DNA of 64,000 nt from Rahnella bruchi. Its GTDB lineage: Bacteria > Pseudomonadota > Gammaproteobacteria > Enterobacterales > Enterobacteriaceae. Both the position numbers and the translations under genes were made by a program. Location: contig NZ_QZWI01000003.1 of NCBI RefSeq assembly GCF_003614975.1, forward strand, positions 62,001 to 126,000. Reading direction: 5' to 3'. Shown one piece after another: positions 47,418-55,792 of the stretch. Below the pieces are notes generated by a model that was not told where the DNA came from, did no database searches, and saw only the letters and a list, made by a program, of their open reading frames with translations. Position 1 is the first letter of the stretch. Each line of letters opens with the position of its first letter.

Positions 47418-49199
47418 ATGGTGACAAATAGTCAGCGCTATCGCGAAAAAGTATCCCAGATGATCAGCTGGGGGCACTGGTTCGCCCTGTTTAATATCCT
47501 GCTCATTCTTGGGCTGGGCAGCCGCTATCTGTTTGTTTCTGACTGGCCCTCTTCATTGCAGGGGCGTATTTACGCGCTGGTTAGCTGGCTTGGGCATTTC
47601 AGCTTTATCGGATTTTCCGCATATTTGCTGATTATCTTCCCGCTGACCTTTGTGGTGATGTCGCAACGGCTGCTGCGTTTCTTGTCAGCTATTCTGGCAA
47701 CCGCAGGACTGACGCTGCTGCTGGTCGATACCGAGGTCTTTACCCGTTTCCATCTGCATATCAATCCGGTGGTATGGGAACTGGTGGTTAACCCCGGACA
47801 GGGCGAAATGGCGCGCGACTGGCAGCTGATGTTCATCGCTGTACCGGTCATTTTCCTGCTGGAAATGCTGTTTGGCACCTGGGCATGGCAGAAACTGCGC
47901 AGCCTGAATCGCCGTAATTTCGCTAAGCCGGTTGTCGTGCTGTTCATCGTCAGTTTCTTTGCATCACACCTGATGTATATCTGGGCGGATGCTAATTTCT
48001 ATCGTCCTATCACCATGCAGCGCGCGAATCTTCCGCTCTCATATCCGATGACGGCACGTAAATTCCTTGAGAAACATGGCCTGCTGAATGCCGAGGAATA
48101 CCAGAAACGCCTGATCGAACAAGGTAATCCGGAAGCGCTGGCGGTGGAATACCCGCTCAATTCCATCAGCTTTGCGAAAACCGGTTCGAAGTATAATTTG
48201 CTGATGATCGTGATGGATGGGGTTCATACCGCCACGCTGGATAAAGAGATGCCCGCGCTGAGCGATTTCGCCAAACATAACATTCGTTTTGACCAGCATT
48301 TCAGCTCCGGCAACCGTAATGATACCGGCCAGTTCGGTCTGTTCTACGGGATTTCGCCAAGCTATATGCAGGGCATTCTGGCGGCACGTAAACCTTCTGC
48401 ACTGGTCACGTCACTGGAACAACAGGGATATGAATTTGGCCTGTTTGCCTCTGACGGCTTTAACAGCCCGCTGTATCGTCAGGCGTTGCTGACCGATTTC
48501 ACCCTGCCGCCACCGGTTAAGCAGTCCGATGAGCAGACGGTGAATCAGTGGCAACAGTGGCTGAACGTGCGTGGTAATGGCCCGTGGTTCTCGTATGTCA
48601 GTCTGAACGGGATCAGCACGTCATTGCGTCAGAACGGTGACAGCGTACCGACAGGCAACACTTTTGTTCACCGCTATCAGGCGGGCGCTCAAAGCGTTGA
48701 TGATCAGATTCAGGCTATCCTGCAATCGTTGAAAGACCGCGGTGAGCTGGATAAAACCGTGGTGGTGATCACCGCGTCTCACGGCATCGAATTTAACGAG
48801 AACGGCACCTGGGGTTCAGGCAATGCGATGAACCGCCGCCAGTTGCAGGTTCCGCTGATTATTCACTGGCCTGGCACGCCTGCGCAGAATATCAATAAGC
48901 TGACTGATCATGCGGATGTGATGACTACGCTGATGCAGCGTCTGTTGCATGTCACGACATCACCGGCGGATTATTCGCAGGGTGAAGATTTGTTTGCTGC
49001 CAAGCGCCGCCATAACTGGGTGACAACCAGCGATGACGGAACGCTGATCATCACTACACCAGAGGAGACGCTGGAACTGGAAAGCGACGGCGATTACCGT
49101 GCCTTTGATACCGAGGGCAAACGGATTAAAGATCAGAAACCGGAGCTGGGTTTACTGCTTCAGGTGCTGACCGATGAGAAACGTTTCCTGGCAAACTGA
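47418..49199 (+). CDS. yejM: LPS homeostasis protein YejM (PbgA/LapC)
   Basis: Essential inner-membrane protein of 593 residues (E. coli 586) that controls LpxC stability through LapB in response to periplasmic LPS. The N-terminal ~190 residues contain five hydrophobic segments; an arginine-rich interfacial segment links them to a periplasmic sulfatase/alkaline-phosphatase-like domain (IVMDGVHTATLD, TASHGIEFNENG). In this family the hydrolase domain is not known as a sulfatase. It ends in a strong terminator. E. coli has tRNA-Pro (proL) after yejM; none is visible here. Confidence 0.94.
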   Translation: MVTNSQRYREKVSQMISWGHWFALFNILLILGLGSRYLFVSDWPSSLQGRIYALVSWLGHFSFIGFSAYLLIIFPLTFVVMSQRLLRFLSAILATAGLTLLLVDTEVFTRFHLHINPVVWELVVNPGQGEMARDWQLMFIAVPVIFLLEMLFGTWAWQKLRSLNRRNFAKPVVVLFIVSFFASHLMYIWADANFYRPITMQRANLPLSYPMTARKFLEKHGLLNAEEYQKRLIEQGNPEALAVEYPLNSISFAKTGSKYNLLMIVMDGVHTATLDKEMPALSDFAKHNIRFDQHFSSGNRNDTGQFGLFYGISPSYMQGILAARKPSALVTSLEQQGYEFGLFASDGFNSPLYRQALLTDFTLPPPVKQSDEQTVNQWQQWLNVRGNGPWFSYVSLNGISTSLRQNGDSVPTGNTFVHRYQAGAQSVDDQIQAILQSLKDRGELDKTVVVITASHGIEFNENGTWGSGNAMNRRQLQVPLIIHWPGTPAQNINKLTDHADVMTTLMQRLLHVTTSPADYSQGEDLFAAKRRHNWVTTSDDGTLIITTPEETLELESDGDYRAFDTEGKRIKDQKPELGLLLQVLTDEKRFLAN

Positions 49200-49228
49200 T
49201 TTCCTGTTGTGAACTCAGTATGAAAAAA

Positions 49229-49256
49229 GGCCTTCACTACGGTGAAGGCCTTTTGT
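49229..49256. terminator. Terminator between convergent yejM and scsD
   Basis: GGCCTTCAC (49229-49237) pairs with GTGAAGGCC (49242-49250), flanked by A-run and T-run, so it may work in both directions. Confidence 0.87.
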
Positions 49257-49273
49257 TTTCTGGCGGCGGCAAA

Positions 49274-49780
49274 TCAGTTGCGGATTTGCGCCCACCACAT
49301 CCGCGCTTTCATCCCCCGGTAAGATGTCCAGCCAGTTGTCGTGGAGATGACCTGCCCTTTATCGATGATGACAAACGTCGGGGTAACGCCGATATTCCAT
49401 TGCGCCGACAACTCGCCGCGTGCATCGTTAACCACTGGCATCTGAATGCCCTTCCCCTGCAGATAACGCTCCAGCGTTGCGTTATCGCCGGAGCGCAACG
49501 CCACTGTCAGAACGTTCCCGCCTTCTTCTGCCAGCCGGGCAACCGAAGGTGTGGTCATTTTGCAGACGCCGCACCACGTTGCCCAGAAGTAGACCAGCAA
49601 CGGGCGCTGCTGGCTTTGTTCGTTAAGCGTCAGGGACTGATTGCTGATGGTCTGCAACGACTGGCTGCCAAAACTGGCCGGGGCCTGCGGCGCGCGCAGA
49701 AAATCCATCCCCAGCATCACTACCAAAATCAGCACGACGAAAATCACCCCTTCGCGGGCCCAGCGCTTAAGCCTGGTCAT
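49274..49780 (-). CDS. scsD: Membrane-anchored thioredoxin-like protein ScsD
   Basis: TlpA-type thiol-disulfide protein of 168 residues. One N-terminal membrane anchor (about residues 11-28) precedes a periplasmic thioredoxin fold with active site WATWCGVCK (C70, C73) and the cis-proline region VTPTFVI. Same length as Salmonella ScsD. It is last in scsABCD and overlaps scsC by 14 bases. It probably receives electrons from ScsB. Confidence 0.9.
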   Translation of the reverse strand: MTRLKRWAREGVIFVVLILVVMLGMDFLRAPQAPASFGSQSLQTISNQSLTLNEQSQQRPLLVYFWATWCGVCKMTTPSVARLAEEGGNVLTVALRSGDNATLERYLQGKGIQMPVVNDARGELSAQWNIGVTPTFVIIDKGQVISTTTGWTSYRGMKARMWWAQIRN

Positions 49781-50351
49781 TTTTTGCCTTCGCCAGTTGT
49801 TCCTTCACGACTTTTTGCAAATCCTCATAAGAGATAGCTCCGGCGATCAACTGATCGCCAATAATGGTCGCCGGCGTTCCCTGAATACCCAACACTTCAG
49901 CAATTTCGACATTGGTTTTCAGTTCAAGATAACTGGCTGGCGTTACTCGGATAGGTTCCAGCCCGGCATATTTCACAGCCTCAAGCGCACTGGCCTCATC
50001 ATGCTGCCCTTTTTTAGACATCAGCCGCTGATGCACAACCAGAAACTTTTCCGGATGTTGTTCCCACACGGTCATCGCTGCACGACCGGCAATAATGGAA
50101 CTCGCACCACGGAAAGGCAGTAATTTGATCACCACTTTTATGTCAGGATTTTCCTTCGCGACCTTTTCCAGCATCGGGTCAAACTGCTTGCAGTAAGGGC
50201 AGTTATAATCGGTAAAAGAAACAATCGTCAGTCGGGGATTTTTTGCCCCAAACCACGGTGAGGCCGGGTTATTAAACAGCGTGTCTTCTGGCGTCATCGC
50301 CAGAACGGCAGGAGAAATAACCATCATCATAATCAGCATTAACGTTTTCAT
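49767..50351 (-). CDS. scsC: Periplasmic DsbA/DsbC-like thiol protein ScsC
   Basis: Periplasmic protein of 194 residues with a signal peptide of about 18 residues and a DsbA-type thioredoxin fold with inserted helices. Active site CPYC at C51-C54 (TDYNCPYCKQF) and cis-proline motif GTPATIIG. Salmonella and Proteus ScsC proteins act in copper or oxidative stress as reductases or isomerases kept reduced by ScsB. Its ATG overlaps the scsB stop by one base (TAATG). Confidence 0.9.
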   Translation of the reverse strand: MKTLMLIMMMVISPAVLAMTPEDTLFNNPASPWFGAKNPRLTIVSFTDYNCPYCKQFDPMLEKVAKENPDIKVVIKLLPFRGASSIIAGRAAMTVWEQHPEKFLVVHQRLMSKKGQHDEASALEAVKYAGLEPIRVTPASYLELKTNVEIAEVLGIQGTPATIIGDQLIAGAISYEDLQKVVKEQLAKAKNDQA

Positions 50352-52396
50352 TATCGGGCTCCACGGGCTTGTTCCAGCCCCTGTAATACGGCATCGCGCG
50401 TCAGCAGCGGTGATAAGATTTCACCGGCCAGAGTATGCGGACCATAAATTTGATTAAACGGCACGGCGACGCTGCCGCGTTTTTGCAGGAAGTCATTGAC
50501 AGGTTTTGACGGTAACGTCCAGTCACCGCGCAGAGCCACGACGTCGTGCTCTGTCAGCGCTTCCTGCACTTCATCGCTCATCAGGACGTTGTATTTATTC
50601 GCTTTACAGGTCACGCACCAGTCGGCGGTGACATCGATAAAGACCACCTTTTTTTCCGCCAGCGCATTTTGAATCGCCTCTTCGGACAAGGGGTGCCAGG
50701 CAATATCATCGCGCAGCGGCTTCCCGCCAGCACCGGAAAACTGCGTAGCAATCACGATGGCTGCACCCACCAGAACGGCACAAACACCGGTGGTTAACGC
50801 TGAATTACGCAGACCATAGCGCCGCAGAGATAAGACAAACAACATCACCAGCAGCGCGCCCGCCAGCACGGCGACAAACCACGCTGACAGATGATTTTCC
50901 ATCAGGCTCAGCAACCACAGACACGCCGACAGCATCAGTACACCGAGGAAAAGGCGTAACCGTAACATCCAGCGACCGGGGCGCGGCAGGCACATCGCAA
51001 GCCCCGGCCACAAGGCAATCATCAGCCATGGCAGGCTCATGCCGATGCCCAGCATCAGGAACAGTCCCCACAGCACGGGCAGCGGTGCGGCCAGCGCAAA
51101 TGCCACCGCAGTGCCGAGAAACGGCGCGGAACATGGCGTTGCCAGCAATGTGGCGAACGCGCCCTCAGCAAAGTGTCCGCTGAGGCCGGCTCGCTGATGC
51201 GTCGCCAGACGTGTCGTCATCTTTGACGGCAGATTAATTTCAAACAATCCCAGCAGGTTGGCGGTGAATAGCGCCGTGACCAGCACCATCAGACCTATAA
51301 ACCACGGATTCTGAAACTGGATGCCCCAGCCCAGCGTCTGATTGGTGTAGCGGAGGAGCGTCATCAGCAATGCCAGCGCCAGAAACGAGGTAATGATCCC
51401 GACCGAGGACGCCAGAAACTGCATGCGAATACTTTTCCGGTTGCGCTGTTCCACCTGCAAAATGCTGCCGAGTTTCATGCCCAGCACCGGCAGAACACAA
51501 GGCATAAGATTGAGGATGAACCCACCGGCCAGCGCCATCAGCGCCACCTGCCAGAGTGCGATACTGCCCGGAACTGCGGCAGGAAGCGGACTCACATTCA
51601 GGCTTATCTGCTGCGCCAGACCGTTGTCCGACAGCACGATACTCAGCGTTTTTCCGCTAATATCCTGTGCTTTTTCGCCCCACTCGTCCGTTACCGGCAG
51701 CGTGAACTGCGCTTGCTGGCCGTCCACTTTCACCACGGGTTTGCCGAGCGAAGTGTCTTCCAGCGTATCGGTAAAGACTTCCGGATTTTGCCAGCCCTGC
51801 CCGCGGTGAGCAGTAATCTGCAATACACCGGCGCGATAGCCCGCCGTTACGCTGTCCGCCAGCCCTTCAGCAATCGGCACCTTGCCCATGGCGACGGCAA
51901 ACTGGCGTGCAAATTCTGCGTTATCCCCTGACGAGCTGAGATCCAGACTAAAAGGATAGTCGGTGAGAATGCACACGTTGCTGCAAACCGGCAGCGTCAG
52001 CGTTCCGGCTATTGTGGCCGGAGCATGACCACTGAGGGTTATTGGCAGCGTGACTTCATCGTGATAGCCCTGAGTCGTGATACCCGCCACATCAAAGCGT
52101 GCGGGCGTCGGCCAGTACCATGTCGTCTGCGCTGCCGTGGCCGGTTTTTGCCATTCAACCGACGGCGCAATGCCGCCTTCACCCGGCGACCGCCAGTAGG
52201 TTTTCCAACCCTTTTCAAGGCTGACAGAAAGCAGCAAGCGGGTTTCTTTCTCAGAAGAATGGGCGGGCTGCGCCTGTAAGCGCACTTTCGCGTGAGTATT
52301 TTGCGGGCTTTGCAGCCAGCCGGTGTCGGCAGCATATCCGGTATGCAGCCAGAGCATCAGTAAGCAGCCAGCGGCTACCCTGAATAAACTTTGCAT
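50351..52396 (-). CDS. scsB: DsbD-like thiol reductase ScsB
   Basis: Inner-membrane electron transporter of 681 residues. It has a signal peptide, an N-terminal periplasmic immunoglobulin-like domain with CSNVC, a central multi-spanning DsbD-type domain (PCVLPVLGMKLGS and TPCSAPFLGTAVAF carry the membrane cysteines) and a C-terminal thioredoxin domain with WCVTCK. It would move electrons from cytoplasmic thioredoxin to ScsC and ScsD. I start at 52396 behind GGAGAAAATCT; an in-frame ATG at 52423 lacks a ribosome site. Confidence 0.9.
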   Translation of the reverse strand: MQSLFRVAAGCLLMLWLHTGYAADTGWLQSPQNTHAKVRLQAQPAHSSEKETRLLLSVSLEKGWKTYWRSPGEGGIAPSVEWQKPATAAQTTWYWPTPARFDVAGITTQGYHDEVTLPITLSGHAPATIAGTLTLPVCSNVCILTDYPFSLDLSSSGDNAEFARQFAVAMGKVPIAEGLADSVTAGYRAGVLQITAHRGQGWQNPEVFTDTLEDTSLGKPVVKVDGQQAQFTLPVTDEWGEKAQDISGKTLSIVLSDNGLAQQISLNVSPLPAAVPGSIALWQVALMALAGGFILNLMPCVLPVLGMKLGSILQVEQRNRKSIRMQFLASSVGIITSFLALALLMTLLRYTNQTLGWGIQFQNPWFIGLMVLVTALFTANLLGLFEINLPSKMTTRLATHQRAGLSGHFAEGAFATLLATPCSAPFLGTAVAFALAAPLPVLWGLFLMLGIGMSLPWLMIALWPGLAMCLPRPGRWMLRLRLFLGVLMLSACLWLLSLMENHLSAWFVAVLAGALLVMLFVLSLRRYGLRNSALTTGVCAVLVGAAIVIATQFSGAGGKPLRDDIAWHPLSEEAIQNALAEKKVVFIDVTADWCVTCKANKYNVLMSDEVQEALTEHDVVALRGDWTLPSKPVNDFLQKRGSVAVPFNQIYGPHTLAGEILSPLLTRDAVLQGLEQARGAR

Positions 52397-52448
52397 AGAT
52401 TTTCTCCAAAAATAAAAAGTCACATCCTGATGAAAAACAGGCGTGTTT

Positions 52449-52814
52449 TTATTCCCGGAAAACGCAGAGCCGCAAATGCACCCGCAGGCGCGGCACGGGG
52501 ACGGCTTCGGGCACCAGCAGACGGATCGCCGCCATATTGCCGCGTGATAAAAATGCCAGCAGCAGGCTCAGGGCCAGAAACGCAAATTCTAAAAGGAGAG
52601 GAGGAACAGAAAGCAGCGATTTGCTGCTGAGCTCACAGGGAGCCGGGATTTTAGCGATTTCTGAGGTCGTGGATGACGCCTGCGCTGTCGCCGTTTCCTG
52701 ATGCACGATTGCGGACAACGCATTCAGCCCGGCGATACGCTGTGTCATACACGTCAGTATGACCAGACAGGCCAGGCAAAAAAATATCAGTGCTGTACGC
52801 CGTTGTTTATCCAC
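52449..52814 (-). CDS. scsA: Copper-sensitivity suppressor ScsA-like protein
   Basis: Small protein of 121 residues with an N-terminal membrane or signal segment (ALIFFCLACLVILTCMTQ) and a second hydrophobic segment near residues 68-90. Together with its place 52 bases before scsB, size (Salmonella ScsA is about 120) supports ScsA, a protein of unknown biochemical role. It starts with GTG behind GAGGGAA. First gene of the four-gene operon, divergent from the SOS gene at 53009. Confidence 0.8.
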   Translation of the reverse strand: MDKQRRTALIFFCLACLVILTCMTQRIAGLNALSAIVHQETATAQASSTTSEIAKIPAPCELSSKSLLSVPPLLLEFAFLALSLLLAFLSRGNMAAIRLLVPEAVPVPRLRVHLRLCVFRE

Positions 52815-52961
52815 ATTTCCCTCACAGACAGGCCGCCATTCTAACGGTCAGCCAGACATTCACAAGATGCATGAATCATGAATTACATGAATTTACGCTC
52901 ACAAATCTGCGCTGCGTTCCAGAGTGCAGGCGAAAAATCACTAGAGCGCCCGCCTTGCATA

Positions 52962-52977
52962 CTGTATATTTAGCCAG
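52962..52977 (+). promoter_or_regulatory. LexA box of the dinI-like gene
   Basis: CTGTATATTTAGCCAG is CTG-N10-CAG with an AT-rich centre starting TATAT, a good SOS box 32 bases before the start codon. Confidence 0.85.
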
Positions 52978-53008
52978 TTAATAAAATTTTATAATAATGA
53001 GGAAAACC

Positions 53009-53251
53009 ATGCGGGTTGAACTGATTTTTGACAAACGGAATGTCTCCGGCATCCCTAATGCCAGTGCAAAAATTGAAGCAGAGCTGGTAAAACGTGTCCA
53101 CCGAATGTTCCCGGATGCGGAAGTTAAGGTAAAACCGATGCAGGCCAACGGGCTGAATACGCAAGGTGCCAGTAAGCAGGAACGTTCGCAATTAAACCAA
53201 ATGCTGGAAGAAATGTTTGAAGAAGCGGATGAATGGCTGTCCGTCGAATAA
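53009..53251 (+). CDS. DinI-family SOS protein
   Basis: DinI/ImpC family protein of 80 residues (E. coli DinI 81), which modulates RecA filaments during the SOS response. The N-terminal MRVELIFDKR matches the first strand, FPDAEVKVKPMQANGL the second strand and loop, and the C-terminal acidic helix ends EEMFEEADEWLSVE, as in DinI. ATG 53009 follows GAGGAAAACC; a longer frame starts at 52997. The LexA box upstream supports SOS control. Because the sequence is distant from E. coli DinI, it may be a paralogue such as TumB/ImpC, so no symbol is given. Confidence 0.87.
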   Translation: MRVELIFDKRNVSGIPNASAKIEAELVKRVHRMFPDAEVKVKPMQANGLNTQGASKQERSQLNQMLEEMFEEADEWLSVE

Positions 53252-53473
53252 AATAGGGCTTCACCGTTGCACTTTCTTACAAAGAGCAATTGAAATAAAC
53301 AATCCATCGCTATGGCTTAATATAAGATGTGCAGGTATACGAAATTCATTATCTTTCAGAGCGATGAGCTGTATTTTTATCGGGCACTTAACGGCATCAT
53401 TTGATGCGGTGAAAGGGTTCCCCGGTGCCATCGCTTTTCGCTTCAAACGCGTCAATGACTTTGCGAAACTGCC

Positions 53474-55246
53474 ATGCCACCGAGCTCAAAAAAATCCAGC
53501 GCCCAACCGCATTTTTATACCAAGCGCTTTGCGCTGATTTGTCTCGGCATCGTCTTTTGTCTGGCGGTACTGCTCGGTCGCGTAGGTTATCTGCAACTTC
53601 TTAACCAGCCAATGCTGGAAAAAGAAGCCGACTCCCGCTCGCTGCGTTCCAGCGTCATCCCTGCCGGGCGCGGTACCATTGTCGACCGCAACGGACACCC
53701 GCTGGCATTGAGCGTGGCATCCAAAGACATTATCGCCGACCCGTTCCGCGTGCTTGAATTGCACAGCGATCTGAACAGTCCGAAATGGCAATATCTGGCC
53801 TCTGCGCTGAATATGCCGCTTTCCCGGTTACAGCAAACCATTACCAGCGATCCGCAGCGCCGCTTTGTCTATCTTGGCCGCAAAATAGAAGAAGGCATTG
53901 CCGCCGATATCAGCCAGCTGCATCTGGGTGGCATCAGCACTCAGCTTGATGACAGCCGCTATTATCCGATGAGTGAAGCCGCGGCCAACCTGGTCGGTGT
54001 CGTCGGGACAGATAACGAAGGCCTGAACGGTGTGGAAAAAGGCTTTAACGCGTTATTGCAGGGCAAACCGGGGATGCGCGAATACCGTCAGGATCGCCAC
54101 GGCAACGTCATTGGTATCCTCAAGGAAGTGGCGCCCCAACAGCCGCCAACTATTAACCTCAGCATCGACAGTTTTATGCAGTACGTTCTGTATTCCCGCC
54201 TGCGCGATGGCGTCACGCTTAACCAGGCAGAGTCCGGTGCGGCAGTTCTGGTGGATGTAAACACCGGCGAAATTCTGGGGATGGCCTCCTACCCTTCTTA
54301 CAACCCGAACAATTACGCTGGCGTGCAGCCAAAAGACATGCGTAATGTGGCGATCAGCGACAGCTTTGAGCCCGGTTCGACGGTGAAACCTCTGGTGGTG
54401 ATGGCCGGTCTGAACCGCCATATGATCCGCCCTGATTCGGTTCTCGATACGCATCCGTACACCGTTAACGGACACCTTATCCGCGACGTTGGTCACTGGC
54501 CGGCACTGACCATCACCGGTATTTTGCAGAAATCGAGCGACATCGCGGTATCTCATATCGCACTGGCGATGCCTGCGAACGTGCTGGTTCAGCTTTATCA
54601 ATCATTCGGTTTGGGCAAAGCTACAGATTTGGGTATCGGCGGTGAAAGCAGCGGTTATTTTCCTGCGCACCGTGAGCGTTGGGCGGATATCGAGCGCGCA
54701 ACCTTCTCATTCGGTTATGGTTTGCGCGTAACACCGCTGCAAATTGCCCGCGAATACGCCACGATTGGCGCAGAAGGCATTTACCGCCCGCTGTCGATTA
54801 CCAAAGTCACACCGCCGGTGTTAGGCACCCGCGTAATGTCGGCTGACGTGGTCAGAACCGTGATTCATATGATGGAAAGTGATGCCCTGCCGGGAGGCTC
54901 AGGCCTCAGTGCGGCGGTGCCGGGTTATCGTCTGGCGATTAAAACCGGTACGGCGGAAAAAATGGGTTCCAGTGGTAAATACGATGGTGGTTACATCAAC
55001 TACACCGCCGGTGTGGCACCTGCCAGTAATCCGCGCGTGGCGCTGGTGGTGATGGTCAATAACCCGCAGGCAGGTAAACACTTTGGTGGTTCCGTTGCAG
55101 GGCCAATCTTCGGGCAAATTATGGGAGAGGTGCTCAACCATATGAACATTGCTCCGGATGCGCTGGTGCCTGAAACGCCGCCGACAACCATCATTAATGG
55201 CGGTCAGAAAACCGATCTGGTGCGACGCCCTGCCACTGACGGTTAA
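53474..55246 (+). CDS. FtsI-like class B penicillin-binding protein (PBP3 paralogue)
   Basis: Septal-type DD-transpeptidase of 590 residues with a short cytoplasmic tail, one membrane anchor (about residues 18-38), a pedestal domain beginning RGTIVDRNGHPLA and a C-terminal transpeptidase domain. Active-site motifs: S302-TV-K305 (EPGSTVKP), S354-S-D356 and K490-TGT493. E. coli FtsI has SSN where this protein has SSD. It is not in the mra/dcw cluster context (no ftsL or murE nearby), so it is a second FtsI, comparable to the PBP3-SAL paralogue of Salmonella that works at acidic pH. No other cell-wall gene is adjacent. Confidence 0.88.
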   Translation: MPPSSKKSSAQPHFYTKRFALICLGIVFCLAVLLGRVGYLQLLNQPMLEKEADSRSLRSSVIPAGRGTIVDRNGHPLALSVASKDIIADPFRVLELHSDLNSPKWQYLASALNMPLSRLQQTITSDPQRRFVYLGRKIEEGIAADISQLHLGGISTQLDDSRYYPMSEAAANLVGVVGTDNEGLNGVEKGFNALLQGKPGMREYRQDRHGNVIGILKEVAPQQPPTINLSIDSFMQYVLYSRLRDGVTLNQAESGAAVLVDVNTGEILGMASYPSYNPNNYAGVQPKDMRNVAISDSFEPGSTVKPLVVMAGLNRHMIRPDSVLDTHPYTVNGHLIRDVGHWPALTITGILQKSSDIAVSHIALAMPANVLVQLYQSFGLGKATDLGIGGESSGYFPAHRERWADIERATFSFGYGLRVTPLQIAREYATIGAEGIYRPLSITKVTPPVLGTRVMSADVVRTVIHMMESDALPGGSGLSAAVPGYRLAIKTGTAEKMGSSGKYDGGYINYTAGVAPASNPRVALVVMVNNPQAGKHFGGSVAGPIFGQIMGEVLNHMNIAPDALVPETPPTTIINGGQKTDLVRRPATDG

Positions 55247-55291
55247 ACGACAATTGTAAATAGTTAAACGAACAGCATTACTAGTTAAACG
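55242..55291. repeat. Three direct repeats GTTAAACGA
   Basis: GTTAAACGA occurs at 55242-55250, 55263-55271 and 55283-55291, spaced 21 and 20 bases (about two helical turns). The first overlaps the stop codon of the PBP gene. The layout suggests binding of a response regulator upstream of the small genes that follow. Confidence 0.7.
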
Positions 55292-55405
55292 AAAACCATA
55301 AAAATTCTTTACAGACTGGATCTCCCATCAAGAAGCGGTTAACGTTCGCTTGCATCCTTGGTTAAAGATCCATGCTGGAGGAAGAGCGTAAGCTCTGTAA
55401 AAAGA

Positions 55406-55495
55406 ATGAAGCGGCTCCTTATCGTTTTTCTGATATTTGTTGCGGTTTGTCTGAGTGTTATTGCTCTAAATATGCGGGGTAGCGGCCCGTGGTAA
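55406..55495 (+). CDS. Predicted 29-residue membrane microprotein
   Basis: Unrecognised small open frame beginning MKRLLIVFLIFVAVCLSVIA and ending in the polar tail NMRGSGPW. It has a basic start, one hydrophobic segment of about 17 residues and a short C-terminus, typical of single-span regulatory peptides. The ribosome site is weak (AAAAAGA); a hairpin AGAGC/GCTCT precedes it. It lies 115 bases after the triple repeat and 42 bases before another microprotein. It could be a membrane regulator of the MgrB/MgtS kind by size only. Confidence 0.55.
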   Translation: MKRLLIVFLIFVAVCLSVIALNMRGSGPW

Positions 55496-55537
55496 CCGAA
55501 TTTTATGCCCTGAACGGGGATGAAGGGAGGAACCACT

Positions 55538-55645
55538 TTGCCAACCGGTAAGAACTTTTACATCTTGATTGTTCTTATCCTTGTCGGGATCGTTCTGGTG
55601 GACGACGGTATCGCCCGCCTGATTCATTGGATCCTGTTACGCTAA
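55538..55645 (+). CDS. Predicted 35-residue membrane microprotein
   Basis: Unrecognised small open frame starting with TTG, preceded by a strong ribosome site GGGAGGA. It reads MPTGKNFYILIVLILVGIVL and then VDDGIARLIHWILLR: one hydrophobic segment, an acidic turn and an amphipathic basic tail. The strong Shine-Dalgarno is the best evidence for translation. It is probably co-transcribed with the 29-residue gene and followed by a GGCCCG/CGGGCC hairpin. Function unknown. Confidence 0.6.
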   Translation: MPTGKNFYILIVLILVGIVLVDDGIARLIHWILLR

Positions 55646-55649
55646 ATCG

Positions 55650-55697
55650 TGGCCCGTCAGAGTGCCTGTGCACTCCTTTTCAGCGGGCCAATTTTGT
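55650..55697 (+). terminator. Probable terminator after the microprotein genes
   Basis: TGGCCCG near 55651 pairs with CGGGCCA near 55684 around an inner AGTG/CACT hairpin, followed by ATTTT. The T-run is short. Confidence 0.5.
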
Positions 55698-55756
55698 CAC
55701 TTCAGTTGTCATACACCTCAGAGCAACACCTGCCACGCCATCACGGCGAAGTCGTG

Positions 55757-55762
55757 TATAAT
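55757..55762 (+). promoter_or_regulatory. -10 element of the AraC-type regulator gene
   Basis: TATAAT at 55757-55762, about 30 bases before the ATG at 55793; there is no good -35 match, as expected for an activator-dependent promoter. Confidence 0.45.
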
Positions 55763-55792
55763 AGCGATATTCAACCTTAAAACAGACTGGTT

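Noticed and set aside
49200-49273. tRNA-Pro (proL) expected after yejM
   Set aside because: Only a terminator hairpin is found; no cloverleaf sequence is visible.
53217-53537. Open frame between dinI-like gene and PBP gene
   Set aside because: It overlaps both genes out of frame, with no ribosome site or similarity.
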